Source of the DNA: JACMLC01 sp963720235
GTDB taxonomy: Bacteria > Acidobacteriota > Blastocatellia > Pyrinomonadales > Pyrinomonadaceae
Length of the DNA stretch: 64,000 bases
Direction of reading: 5' to 3'
NCBI GenBank assembly: GCA_963720235.1
Contig: OY970389.1
Coordinates: forward strand, 3,906,001 to 3,970,000
The notes under the pieces were generated by a model. The model was not told the DNA's origin, did not search any database, and saw only the letters and a program-made list of their open reading frames with translations. Shown here piece by piece: positions 46,677 to 55,494 of this stretch; position 1 is the stretch's first letter, and each line of letters begins with the position of its first letter. Both the position numbers and the translations under genes were made by a program.

Positions 46677-46723
46677 ATTAACGAGCGCGATTTTGGCGCT
46701 CTTATCGTTCAGAGAAAACAAAA

Positions 46724-46735
46724 ACGTACGTTCGT
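46724..46735. promoter_or_regulatory. Second TetR-type operator before the TonB receptor
   Basis: ACGTACGTTCGT followed by TTTTT, ten of twelve bases identical to the operator at 45934-45945 and sharing CGTTCGTTTTT. It lies about 60 bases before the receptor start. It suggests that the TetR protein regulates both genes. Confidence 0.6.
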
Positions 46736-46794
46736 TTTTATCTTGAAGACGATTACTTTCAACGACTGAAGCTCATTGCAGGAGGTCTTTTAAA

Positions 46795-49700
46795 ATGTCT
46801 CAGAGGAAATGGTTCACGGTGTTGATGCTCGTCATCGGCATCCTGTTGGCGGGTGCGGGCCGCAGCGCAGCCCAGAATGCAACCGGACAACTGAGCGGGA
46901 CGGTTGTGGATGCCGCAGGCGCGCGCGTGCCGGGCGCAAACGTCACCATCACCAATCGTGACACGGCGCTTGAGCGTCAGGTGGTCACTAACGAAGAAGG
47001 AAATTTTTCAGTCCAACTGCTGCCGCCGGGCCGCTATCGCGCGGAGATTTCGGCGCAGGGCTTCAAGTCTGCCGTGGTCGAAGAGATTGATGTCAACGTC
47101 GCGCAGACGGCGACGGTTGACATACGCCTCGAAGCCGGGAGCGTCGAAGGCGGCGTGGTGACTGTGACCGCAGAGCAATCGCTCGTGCAGCAGGAAAGCT
47201 CGCAGGTCGGGCGCGTGATAGAGGAGACGCAGATTCGCCAGCTTCCCCTTCCGACGCGCAACTTTCAGCAACTCTTGACGCTCTCGCCCGGCACATATGC
47301 CAACGTCTCGAATAACACAGACCTTGGTCGCGGCGATTCTGTTATCACCGTCAACGGGCAACGCCCGACGAGCAACAACGTGCGCATCAATGGCATTGAT
47401 GCCAACTCCGTCGGAACCAACTCGACGCCGAATCTCGCAGTGCCTGCGACAGATAGCTTGCAGGAATTTATCGTGCAGACGAGTCTTTACGATGCCTCGC
47501 AGGGACGCAACGCCGGCGGCAATATTGAGGCCATCACAAAATCCGGCTCCAATGAATTTCATGGCAACGCTTACGAGTTTTTCCGCAATCGTTCCTTGAA
47601 TGCCAACGATGCTTTTCTCAAGGCCGCAAGACAGCCGAGGCCTGTGCTCTCGCGCAACCAGTTTGGCGGAACCATCGGCGGGCCGCTTTACAAAGACAGA
47701 GCTTTCTTCTTTGCTTCGTATCAGGGAACGCGTGAGCGCAACGGAGCGTCTCTGACAAACAGTTTGATGTCTCCGACGCTTCCGGTTTTTCTGACGGATT
47801 CAAACCGCACCGCCGCAGGAATTGTGGCCGCATTCAATGCTTACAATGCGACGCTGCCCGCCGGACAACAACAGGCTCCAATAACCGTCGCGCAGGTTAA
47901 TCCAATCACAATCGCAATCCTTCAGGCCAGATTGCCTAACGGACAGTTTGCGATTCCGAGCCCGACGACTGGAAGCGGGCTGACTCCGATTTCAGACATC
48001 TCGCGCTTTCGTGAAGACCAGCTCAACGCAAACGTGGATGTGAAGCTGAGCGATGTTCACTCTCTTTCCTTCAAAGGTTTCACGGCAACTAATCCTACGA
48101 GGCAAGCTAATTTTAGCTTCGCGGGTTTAGGCAACGGGCCGACGCAGCTTCCCGGTTTCGGCAGCGATTTGCAGATTAAGCAGACGTTGATTTCCATCGC
48201 GGACAATTATGTCTTTAGCCCGAACGTGGTCAATCAAGCGCGTTTTGGCTTTAGCCGTTTGCGCGTCACCTCGACGCCGGAAGAGCCTTTTACGGCGCAG
48301 CAGTTTGGCATCAACAGTCCGCTCGCGGGAGCGTTTCCGGGATTGCCGACCATCACTGTCGCGGGACTCTTCACGCTCGGCTCATCATCATTCGCGGATC
48401 AATCTTCGCGTATCAACGCGTGGAGCGTGAATGACACGCTGTCTTATGTTGTGGGAAATCATCGCCTGCGCTTTGGCGGAGAGTATCGCTATTCGCAGGT
48501 CAACTTTTATTTCAACGCCTTCTCGCGCGGCTTCCTGCAATTCTCTCCGACGACTTTGAATCCTGCTTCAGCCTTCGTCAATTTCTTGCAAGGAAATGGC
48601 ATCTCCATCATCGGCTCAGGCGTCTATGACCGCGCGTTGCGCACGCACGACTTTGCCGCTTATGTGGCAGATGATTGGAAGGTCAACTCTCGTCTGACTT
48701 TGAATCTGGGTTTGCGTTACGACTATTACGGCTATCCTGTGGACATACGCGGGCGGCTCGTGAATTTCGTGCCGGAGCAGTTTAGAGCGGGCGCGCCGCC
48801 GAACGGTTTTGTGCAGGCGGGCAATGCTGTGAATCCGATTCCGGGTGTGCCGCTTGTGGAAGACACGCTGGTTCCGAATGACCGTAATAACTTTGCGCCG
48901 CGCATCGGTTTCGCTTACACAATCTCGGAAGAGAATCGGCTGGTCTTGCGTGGCGGCTATGGAATTTACTATGACCGTCTCTCGACGCGTTATGCCAATA
49001 CGCAGCTTTTAAATTTCCCGTATCTCGCGCTGGCCGTCGGCTTAGTCAACCCGCTTGGGCCGCCAGTCTTTCGCCCGCTCTCAAGTCCGTTTATTCCTGT
49101 TCCGCAGCCGACGCAGTTTCCAGTCGCAGCGACGATTCCTTCGCCGCTCAGCCCGCTCTCGCCAGTCGGCGTGCCGATTAGCGGTCTCTTCATAGACGAG
49201 AACCTGCGCACGCCATACATACAGCAGTACAACGCGAATGTGCAGTGGGAGTTTTACAAAGACTATCTGTTAGAGGTCGGCTATGTCGGCTCGACCGGCA
49301 GAAAGCTCTTGCAGGTCATCACGCTTAATCAGCCCGTGTACAATCCTGTGACCAACAGTTTCTCTGCGCCTTTCACGACGGCCCTTTCGACGCAGAAGAA
49401 CGCATCGGGCGGCGTACAGCAGGTGCAGTCAAGCTCAAACTCCGAATACAATTCTTTGCAAATCAGCGTCACCAAGAGATTCAGCAAGGGCTTGCAATTC
49501 CTGTCCGCTTACACGCTCGGCAAGTCTGAAGATTATTATTCGGGCGGCGCGGGCGGCGGCGTCAACGAGATTGCGACGCTGGCCGGAGACCAGAGAGATT
49601 GGCGCACGAATTTCGGCCCGTCGGATTTTGACCGCAGGCATCGCTTTGTCACGAGCTTTGTTTACGACCTGCCGAAGTTTGAGACGGAATCAGGTTTCGC

Positions 49701-50205
49701 TAATTTTTTGCTCAACAACTGGCAGATGGCAGGCATCCTGACTTTGCAGTCCGGCTTGCCCTTCTCTGTCATAGACAATCCGAACAACAACATCATCCAG
49801 CGCGCAAACTTCAACCCGACATTTTCCGGCTCGCCCTACGGAGACGGCACGCCCGGCAATTACTTGAACCCCGCTGCGTTCGTCCTCTCGCGTCCAATTC
49901 TTGCGGGCGGCGCAGTCGGAGTTGTCAACAATCCGAACTTTGACCGCAACGCGCCCTTTGGCAACACGCCGCGCAACTTCTTTCGCGGGCCGGGCCAGAA
50001 GAACATGGACTTCTCCATCGTCAGGTTCATTCCCTTCACGGAGCGCGTGCGTGGTGAACTGCGCACGGAATTTTTCAACGTCTTCAACTGGGTGAATCTG
50101 GCAAACCCGAACTCGAATCTCGCGAACCCTGCGACCTTCGGCAAAATCACGCAGACCAGCACCGGCCCGCGCGTGATTCAGTTCGCCTTCAAGCTCAATT
50201 TCTAA
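46795..50205 (+). CDS. Oar-like TonB-dependent receptor
   Basis: 1136 residues. Signal peptide about 1-27. Residues about 28-115 form a carboxypeptidase-regulatory-like (Ig-type) domain (GQLSGTVVDAAGARVPGANV then GNFSVQLLPPGRYRAEISAQ). The plug follows (about 130-250: LPLPTRNFQQLLTLSPGTYA, then VNGQRPTSNNVRINGIDANS). The remainder is a large beta-barrel with GNAYEFFRNRSLNANDAFLK and RNQFGGTIGGPLYKDRAFFF, and the C-terminus ends in Phe (FKLNF), as in outer-membrane porin-like proteins. Such Oar/SusC-like receptors are greatly expanded in Acidobacteriota and import large substrates with TonB. AGGAGG precedes the ATG. Control by the upstream TetR protein is likely. Confidence 0.95.
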   Translation: MSQRKWFTVLMLVIGILLAGAGRSAAQNATGQLSGTVVDAAGARVPGANVTITNRDTALERQVVTNEEGNFSVQLLPPGRYRAEISAQGFKSAVVEEIDVNVAQTATVDIRLEAGSVEGGVVTVTAEQSLVQQESSQVGRVIEETQIRQLPLPTRNFQQLLTLSPGTYANVSNNTDLGRGDSVITVNGQRPTSNNVRINGIDANSVGTNSTPNLAVPATDSLQEFIVQTSLYDASQGRNAGGNIEAITKSGSNEFHGNAYEFFRNRSLNANDAFLKAARQPRPVLSRNQFGGTIGGPLYKDRAFFFASYQGTRERNGASLTNSLMSPTLPVFLTDSNRTAAGIVAAFNAYNATLPAGQQQAPITVAQVNPITIAILQARLPNGQFAIPSPTTGSGLTPISDISRFREDQLNANVDVKLSDVHSLSFKGFTATNPTRQANFSFAGLGNGPTQLPGFGSDLQIKQTLISIADNYVFSPNVVNQARFGFSRLRVTSTPEEPFTAQQFGINSPLAGAFPGLPTITVAGLFTLGSSSFADQSSRINAWSVNDTLSYVVGNHRLRFGGEYRYSQVNFYFNAFSRGFLQFSPTTLNPASAFVNFLQGNGISIIGSGVYDRALRTHDFAAYVADDWKVNSRLTLNLGLRYDYYGYPVDIRGRLVNFVPEQFRAGAPPNGFVQAGNAVNPIPGVPLVEDTLVPNDRNNFAPRIGFAYTISEENRLVLRGGYGIYYDRLSTRYANTQLLNFPYLALAVGLVNPLGPPVFRPLSSPFIPVPQPTQFPVAATIPSPLSPLSPVGVPISGLFIDENLRTPYIQQYNANVQWEFYKDYLLEVGYVGSTGRKLLQVITLNQPVYNPVTNSFSAPFTTALSTQKNASGGVQQVQSSSNSEYNSLQISVTKRFSKGLQFLSAYTLGKSEDYYSGGAGGGVNEIATLAGDQRDWRTNFGPSDFDRRHRFVTSFVYDLPKFETESGFANFLLNNWQMAGILTLQSGLPFSVIDNPNNNIIQRANFNPTFSGSPYGDGTPGNYLNPAAFVLSRPILAGGAVGVVNNPNFDRNAPFGNTPRNFFRGPGQKNMDFSIVRFIPFTERVRGELRTEFFNVFNWVNLANPNSNLANPATFGKITQTSTGPRVIQFAFKLNF

Positions 50206-50227
50206 AGAGCTCAAAGCAGAGAGCAAC

Positions 50228-50262
50228 AGCAGGGGCGCGGGGCAACACTTTGCGCCCCTGCT
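50228..50262 (+). terminator. Terminator of the TonB receptor gene
   Basis: AGCAGGGGCGC pairs with GCGCCCCTGCT around a 13-base loop, followed by TTTAAC on the plus strand. Confidence 0.75.
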
Positions 50263-50315
50263 TTAACTATCAAGAGAGTTTTGCCGCCATCGGGAAGTAA
50301 CTTACACTTCAGAGC

Positions 50316-51119
50316 ATGCCGAAAATTCCGATAGGGGAGATAGAGCTTTACTACGAAGAGCACGGTGCGGGCGTGCCGCTCGTTTTGATTCCGGGTTTCA
50401 GCAACGGTCTCTGGATTTGGTTCAAACAGATTCCGGCCTTTGCACAAAAATTTCGCGTCATAGCCTTTGACCCGCGCGGCATCTCGCGCTCTGTTGCACC
50501 GGACAGCCCTGTCTCCATACGCATGCTCGCGGACGATGTAGCACACTTGCTCCGCGCGCTTCGGATTGAGAGCGCGCATATTCTCGGAGCATCTTTCGGC
50601 GGATTCGTCGCACAGGAATTTGCGCTCGCTTATCCGCAGGTGACGCGCTCGTTGATTCTCTGCTGCACGAGTTTCGGCGGCGCGAATCACGTTCCGCCTT
50701 CGCTTGAAACGCTGCAAGCAATAGCTTCGACCAAAGGCTTGAACACAGAGGAGCGTGTCAGGGAAAATTTGTTACTGGCTTTTTCGCAACGCTATCTGCA
50801 AGAGAAGATGGAAGAAGTGCAGAGCGTGATTGAGCTGCGCGAATCCAATCCTGCGCCCGAACATGCTTACCTGCATCAACTGCATGCCGCGCGGGATTTT
50901 AATACGGAAGAGCGCGTGCCGTTTATCAAAGCTCCGACGCTCGTGATTACAGGCGACGAGGACATCATTGTTCCTTCCGCCAATTCGCAGAATCTAGCCG
51001 GGAGGATTCCCGGCGCACAACTCGCAGTCATCAAAGGTGGCAGCCACACTTTCTTTATCGAGCGAGCTGACGAATTCAACCGCGCCGTCACAGATTTCAT
51101 AGAACACAGCAAGGCTTAA
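50316..51119 (+). CDS. Alpha/beta hydrolase
   Basis: 267 residues. The nucleophile elbow is GASFGG (Ser about 92, in HILGASFGGFVAQEFALAY). The oxyanion region is PLVLIPGFSNGLWIWFKQ, the acid appears in ITGDEDIIVPSANS and the catalytic His in KGGSHTFFIERADEF. The lid region is helical. No signal peptide, so it is probably cytoplasmic; an ester, thioester or lactone substrate is plausible. It sits 10 bases before the KAS III-like gene and probably starts a lipid-related operon that continues to the MaoC gene. The exact reaction cannot be read. Confidence 0.9.
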   Translation: MPKIPIGEIELYYEEHGAGVPLVLIPGFSNGLWIWFKQIPAFAQKFRVIAFDPRGISRSVAPDSPVSIRMLADDVAHLLRALRIESAHILGASFGGFVAQEFALAYPQVTRSLILCCTSFGGANHVPPSLETLQAIASTKGLNTEERVRENLLLAFSQRYLQEKMEEVQSVIELRESNPAPEHAYLHQLHAARDFNTEERVPFIKAPTLVITGDEDIIVPSANSQNLAGRIPGAQLAVIKGGSHTFFIERADEFNRAVTDFIEHSKA

Positions 51120-51129
51120 TAAAACATTT

Positions 51130-52119
51130 ATGCGACACGCACGAATCATCGGCACGGGCTCGTTTGTGCCGGAAAAAATTCTGACGAACGACGACCTCAG
51201 CCTAATGGTCGGCGAGAATGTCAACGAGTTTGTCTCGCAAAAGCTGGGCATAGTGGAGCGGCACGTCTGCGCCGCAGACGAGAGCACTGCCGACCTTGCG
51301 ACGGCAGCCGCGCAGGCGGCTCTGCAAGCAGCGAACATCGGCCCGGAAGATTTAGACTTGATTATCCTTGCGACGGACACGCCCGAATATCTTTCGCCAG
51401 CCACCTCTGTCGTCGTACAACATCGCCTCGCCGCGAAAAACGCAGGGACATTCGATCTCAACTCTGCCTGCGCAGGTTTCGTCACCGCGCTCGACACAGC
51501 CTCGAAGTATGTCATCTCCGATACTTCCTACAACAACGTGCTCGTCATCGGCGCGTATGCCATGAGCAAGTATGTTGACTGGACTGAGAAGAAGACCGCG
51601 ACCATCTTTGCAGACGGCGCGGGCGCGTGCATCGTGCAGGCATCGGAAGAAGTTGCGGGCTTTCTGGCTTCAAAGCTTGTCGCAGACGGCAGCTATCACG
51701 ACCACATGGGAATCTACGCGGGCGGCACGCGGATGCCGATTACAGAAGAAGTCTTGAGCGAAGGCATCTGGGCCAAACTTCGCTTTGCCAAAAAATATCC
51801 ATCCGAAGTCAACACCGAAGGCTGGCCCGCGATTGTCTATGACGTGCTTCGCAAATGCGATTTGACGCTCAATGATGTCAAACTTTTTTTGTTCACGCAG
51901 GTCAACCTGAGCACGATTAAAGAGGTCATGGCAAAGCTCTCTCTCCCGATGGAGCGCACGCACACCGTGATGCAGAAATGGGGCTACACCGGCTCTGCCT
52001 GCATCCCGATGGTTTTGGATGACGCCGTCAAAGCGGGCAAGCTCGAAACGGGCGACATCTGCGTGATGTGCGCTTCCGGCGGCGGACTCAATATGGCCTG
52101 CGTCGCATATCGCTGGTAA
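51130..52119 (+). CDS. KAS III-like (FabH family) protein with altered active site
   Basis: 329 residues with the thiolase fold of FabH. The nucleophile Cys is present (Cys114 in DLNSACAGFVTALD). However, the position of the catalytic His (usually H-Q-A-N) reads FTQVN, with Thr256, and the Asn of the usual G-N-T-S motif reads GYTGSACIP, with Tyr286. The missing His and Asn argue against ordinary decarboxylative condensation; acyl transfer or another thioester chemistry is more likely. Other fold marks are ADGAGACIVQ and CASGGGLNMACVAYRW at the end. Neighbours are a hydrolase and an acyl-CoA ligase, so an acyl-group pathway is probable. Confidence 0.88.
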   Translation: MRHARIIGTGSFVPEKILTNDDLSLMVGENVNEFVSQKLGIVERHVCAADESTADLATAAAQAALQAANIGPEDLDLIILATDTPEYLSPATSVVVQHRLAAKNAGTFDLNSACAGFVTALDTASKYVISDTSYNNVLVIGAYAMSKYVDWTEKKTATIFADGAGACIVQASEEVAGFLASKLVADGSYHDHMGIYAGGTRMPITEEVLSEGIWAKLRFAKKYPSEVNTEGWPAIVYDVLRKCDLTLNDVKLFLFTQVNLSTIKEVMAKLSLPMERTHTVMQKWGYTGSACIPMVLDDAVKAGKLETGDICVMCASGGGLNMACVAYRW

Positions 52120-52124
52120 GAGCA

Positions 52125-52199
52125 GTTTTCAGTTTTTAGTTTTCAGTTCGGGCTGAACTCTTAAACTAAAAACTAAAAACTGAAAACTAAAAACTGCTT
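52125..52199. repeat. Intergenic palindrome, AAAACTG type
   Basis: Left arm AGTTTTCAGTTTTTAGTTTT, right arm AAAACTGAAAACTAAAAACT: tandem 7-base units in both arms, with GTTCGGGCTGAAC in the middle. It starts six bases after the stop codon of the KAS III-like gene and ends at the ATG of the ligase gene. Confidence 0.85.
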
Positions 52200-52200
52200 T

Positions 52201-54006
52201 ATGAAGTATCCGAATATCTATTCTCTCTTTCGCGAGCGCGTTGAGCATTATCGCGCCAACAATGATGAGCCGGGGCGTGATGTCTTTTATTTCCGTCAAG
52301 AGGGACGTTGGGAAGGTATTTCATGGAATCGCTTTGAGAGCGAGGCGCACGAGTTCGGCTACGCGCTGCTGGCTTCGGGGCTGACGCGCAGAGCTTCTGT
52401 CTGCGTACTGATGGGCAATGTTCCAGAGTGGCCCATCAGCGACATCGGGACAATCAGCGCGGGCGGAACGGGCGTCGGCCTCTACCCGACAAGCTCCGCA
52501 GAGCAATGCCAGTACATCATCAATCATTCCGATGCAGAGTTTGTGTTAGTGGACACAGCACACCAGCTCAATAAGATTCTGAGCGTCCGCGCGAATCTGC
52601 CGCAAGTCAAAGCCATCATCGCGCTTGATGAAGAAGCTGCTAATAAAACTTCAGGCGTTATCAGCTACAAAAATTTTCTGCAAATCGGAAGAGATGCGAG
52701 CGAACGTGTTCACGCGCAACTCATCGAGCGCGCAGAGAACGCGCACGCAGACGACACGGCCATCATGGTCTATACCTCCGGAACGACAGGCTTGCCGAAG
52801 GGCGCGTGTCTGAGCCATCGCTATATCCTCAACAGCGTCGAATCGCTCAGGCAAACCATTCCGATTTACGACACGGATGTCTCGTTCTCTTATCTTCCCT
52901 ATTGCCATGTGGCGGAACGCATCTCAGGTCTCTACAACAGACTCTATGCGGGCGCGTCCGCTTACTTTGTTGACGACCTGATGAAGCTCTGGGAGTACAT
53001 GCTGGAAGTAAAGCCGACGGTCTTTGCCAGCCTTCCGCGATTTTTTGAGAAGGTACACGCGCGCGTGATGTCCGACCTCGAAAAATTTTCCGATGAAGAA
53101 CAGCATAGCTTTCATCAAGCACTCGCCATCGGGCGCGAAGTGAGTCGCGTCAGGCAAGCAAGAAAAAATATTTCTACGGAACTGCAAACGGACTATGAAG
53201 AAAAAGCTCTGCCGATTTTAAGCCGCGTCAACGATTATTTCGGCGGGCGCATGCGGCTGGCGACTTCCGGCGGCGCGCCGCTCTTACAGGAAGTCGCAGA
53301 GTTCTTTGACGCCGCAGGCATTCCAATCTTGCAGGCTTACGGGCTGACGGAAAATATCTGCGTCGCGTTTAATCGCCCGGACAATTACAAGTTCGGCACA
53401 GTCGGCCCGCCGATGCCTGGTTGCAATGTCGAAATCGCCAGCGACGGAGAGATTCTGGTCCAGAGCGAGATGATGTTTAGCGGCTATTACAAAGAGCCTG
53501 AGAAGACTGCGGAAGTGATGCGCGACGGCTGGCTCTTGACGGGCGATTTGGGAGAGATGGACACGGACGGTTTTCTCAAAATCACTGGCCGGAAGAAAGA
53601 GCTTATCATTCTCTCGACAGGCAAGAACATCGCGCCCGCGCTGATAGAAAATCTGGTCAAAGAGCATCACCTCATTAGTCATGCGCTCGTCTATGGCGAG
53701 GGCAAGAGCTATCTGGTCGCGCTCCTGACGCTCAATCCTTTGGAGGCCGAAGAGCATGCGCGCGCGCGTGGGCTTGTCTATCAAGATTTCGCAAGCCTGA
53801 CACGGCATCCAGAAATTATCGCTCTGGTCCAGGAAATTGTTGACCGCGCCAATGCCAGAGTCTCTTCCAGCGAAGCCATCAAAAAATTCGTCATCCTCGA
53901 CCGCGACTTTCAGATTGAACAGGACGAAGTGACGCCGACAATGAAGCTCAAGCGAAACATCGTGTCGGAAAAATTCAGTGAGCTTTTACAGGGCATGTAT
54001 GCCTGA
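52201..54006 (+). CDS. Long-chain fatty acid-CoA ligase
   Basis: 601 residues, AMP-forming enzyme of the FAA1/FadD15 type. Motifs: P-loop IMVYTSGTTGLPKGACLSH (about 190-208), the long-chain-specific PYCHVAERISGLY, VFASLPRFFEKVHARV, then AYGLTENICVAFN, GWLLTGDLGEMDTDGFLKITGRKKELIILSTGKNIAP (about 440-480) and the C-terminal Lys region (TPTMKLKRNIV). It activates a fatty acid to acyl-AMP and acyl-CoA. It follows the KAS III-like gene across a palindrome and is probably part of the same locus. The start ATG 52201 lies directly against the repeat and has no good ribosome site. Confidence 0.95.
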   Translation: MKYPNIYSLFRERVEHYRANNDEPGRDVFYFRQEGRWEGISWNRFESEAHEFGYALLASGLTRRASVCVLMGNVPEWPISDIGTISAGGTGVGLYPTSSAEQCQYIINHSDAEFVLVDTAHQLNKILSVRANLPQVKAIIALDEEAANKTSGVISYKNFLQIGRDASERVHAQLIERAENAHADDTAIMVYTSGTTGLPKGACLSHRYILNSVESLRQTIPIYDTDVSFSYLPYCHVAERISGLYNRLYAGASAYFVDDLMKLWEYMLEVKPTVFASLPRFFEKVHARVMSDLEKFSDEEQHSFHQALAIGREVSRVRQARKNISTELQTDYEEKALPILSRVNDYFGGRMRLATSGGAPLLQEVAEFFDAAGIPILQAYGLTENICVAFNRPDNYKFGTVGPPMPGCNVEIASDGEILVQSEMMFSGYYKEPEKTAEVMRDGWLLTGDLGEMDTDGFLKITGRKKELIILSTGKNIAPALIENLVKEHHLISHALVYGEGKSYLVALLTLNPLEAEEHARARGLVYQDFASLTRHPEIIALVQEIVDRANARVSSSEAIKKFVILDRDFQIEQDEVTPTMKLKRNIVSEKFSELLQGMYA

Positions 54007-54014
54007 AAACGAAA

Positions 54015-54118
54015 CTCAGCCACAGAGGCACCGCAGACACGGAGCAGGAAAACAGATGAAGGAAATGCTATCTAAAATGTCTAATCCTTTCTCCGTGTCT
54101 CTGTGTCTCTGTGGCTAA
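54015..54118. repeat. Intergenic palindrome, CACAGAGA type
   Basis: CAGCCACAGAGGCACCGCAG pairs with CTCTGTGTCTCTGTGGCTA (plus CCGTGTC units) around an unrelated centre. It starts nine bases after the ligase stop codon. Confidence 0.85.
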
Positions 54119-54140
54119 TCTTTTTAGGGAGTTATCAAAG

Positions 54141-55052
54141 ATGTCAGACCACATTAAAGACTCGCAGAGCCGAAGTTTTTCTCGCGCGCTCGCTGCCGCG
54201 CTTTTCATTGTCTTATCTTTCGCAGCCGCCGCGGCACAGCAGCCAGCAGCCGCGCCGGTTGATAAAGAGGTCACTCTTTTCGGCACGAAGATTCACTATG
54301 TTGAGGCCGGAAGCGGGCCTGTCGTTATCCTGCTGCACGGGCTTGGCGGGAGCACGGTCAACTGGGCTTTTAATATTTCCGCGCTGGCCCAGAAGTATCG
54401 CGTCATCGTGCCGGATCAGATTGGTTTCGGTCGCTCTGAAAAACCTTTTATCAATTATCGCATCGGCACGTATGTTGATTTTCTCGACGCGCTTTACAAA
54501 GAACTAAAGATTGAGCGCGCCTCGCTGGTGGGCAATTCGATGGGCGGTTGGATTGCTGCCGCTTACACGCTCGAACATGCGGACAAAGTAGAGCGGCTCG
54601 TGCTGGTGGATGCGGCGGGCTTTGCGCCGCCGCAAGATTTTGATATGCGACAACTCGCCGCTTTGAATCCTTCGACGCGCGAAGGGATGAAGACTCTGGC
54701 ATCGCTTGTCTTCTACAACAAACAGCTTTTCGCGAGTGATGCGGCGATTGACCTGATGCTTACGCAGCGCATCAAGGCCGGCGACGGCTATACGATTCAG
54801 AGCTTGAGCGAATCCATCTTGCGGCGCGAAGACATGCTCGACAATCGCCTCTCGGCCATCAAAAAACCGACCCTCATTATCTGGGGACGCAATGACGGGC
54901 TGACACCGCTCGCCGCGTACGGCGAAAGATTCAAGAAAGAGATTCCAAACTCGGAGCTGCTCGTCTTTGACGAATGCGGCCACGCCCCGCAGGCCGAGAA
55001 GGCTGCCGAATTTAATGCAGCCGTGCTGAAGTTTCTTGCTCCATCAAATTAA
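54141..55052 (+). CDS. Exported alpha/beta hydrolase
   Basis: 303 residues from ATG 54141, with AGGGAG upstream; the frame from 54111 overlaps the repeat. A signal peptide is likely (about 10-37, ALAAALFIVLSFAAAAAQ). The fold shows VILLHGLGGSTVNWAFN (oxyanion side), the nucleophile elbow GNSMGG (about residue 126) in ERASLVGNSMGGWIAAAYTL, WGRNDGLTPL with the acid, and DECGHAPQAEKAAEF with the His. Similar to meta-cleavage-product or haloperoxidase-like hydrolases. It follows the ligase and precedes the MaoC gene by 15 bases, hinting at one transcript. The substrate is unknown. Confidence 0.9.
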   Translation: MSDHIKDSQSRSFSRALAAALFIVLSFAAAAAQQPAAAPVDKEVTLFGTKIHYVEAGSGPVVILLHGLGGSTVNWAFNISALAQKYRVIVPDQIGFGRSEKPFINYRIGTYVDFLDALYKELKIERASLVGNSMGGWIAAAYTLEHADKVERLVLVDAAGFAPPQDFDMRQLAALNPSTREGMKTLASLVFYNKQLFASDAAIDLMLTQRIKAGDGYTIQSLSESILRREDMLDNRLSAIKKPTLIIWGRNDGLTPLAAYGERFKKEIPNSELLVFDECGHAPQAEKAAEFNAAVLKFLAPSN

Positions 55053-55067
55053 AAGGAAAGAAAGTTT

Positions 55068-55463
55068 ATGGCCTTACAAGTTGGCGAGACAGCATCGCTC
55101 TCAAAGACAATCACGGATGATGACATCAAAGCTTTTGCAGAATTGACGGGCGACCATAATCCTGTGCATCTCAATGACAGCTTTGCACAGACTACGAAAT
55201 TCGGTCGCCGCATCGTGCATGGAATGTTGAGCGCGTCTTTAATCTCGGCCCTGCTGGCAAACAAGCTTCCGGGACAAGGCACAGTCTATCTCAGTCAGAC
55301 TTTGAAATTTGTCGCGCCCGTCTATCCGAATGACACTGTGACGGCGCGTGTCACAGTCACCAATGTCAGGGAAGACAAACCCATCGTGACGCTTGAAACC
55401 ATCTGCTTTAATCAGAAGGAAGAGACGCTGATTAGAGGCGAGGCTGTTGTCTTGCTGAGTTAA
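55068..55463 (+). CDS. MaoC-like (R)-specific enoyl-CoA hydratase
   Basis: 131 residues. The hot-dog-fold motif is FAELTGDHNPVHLND (about 24-38), with the catalytic Asp-x4-His pair (D and H of DHNPVH), then FGRRIVHGMLSASLISALLA. Such PhaJ-like single-domain proteins hydrate trans-2-enoyl-CoA to (R)-3-hydroxyacyl-CoA. Short strands follow (VYLSQTLKFVAPVYPNDTVT). AGGAAAGAAAG precedes the ATG. Its place beside an acyl-CoA ligase and hydrolases supports an acyl-CoA pathway. Confidence 0.93.
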   Translation: MALQVGETASLSKTITDDDIKAFAELTGDHNPVHLNDSFAQTTKFGRRIVHGMLSASLISALLANKLPGQGTVYLSQTLKFVAPVYPNDTVTARVTVTNVREDKPIVTLETICFNQKEETLIRGEAVVLLS

Positions 55464-55494
55464 GACGTGCGCGGGAAATTTAAAGAGCAAACTG

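Noticed and set aside
50316..54006. Olefin biosynthesis (OleABCD) cluster
   Set aside because: No OleD-like reductase is present and the KAS III-like protein lacks the catalytic His and Asn expected for OleA.
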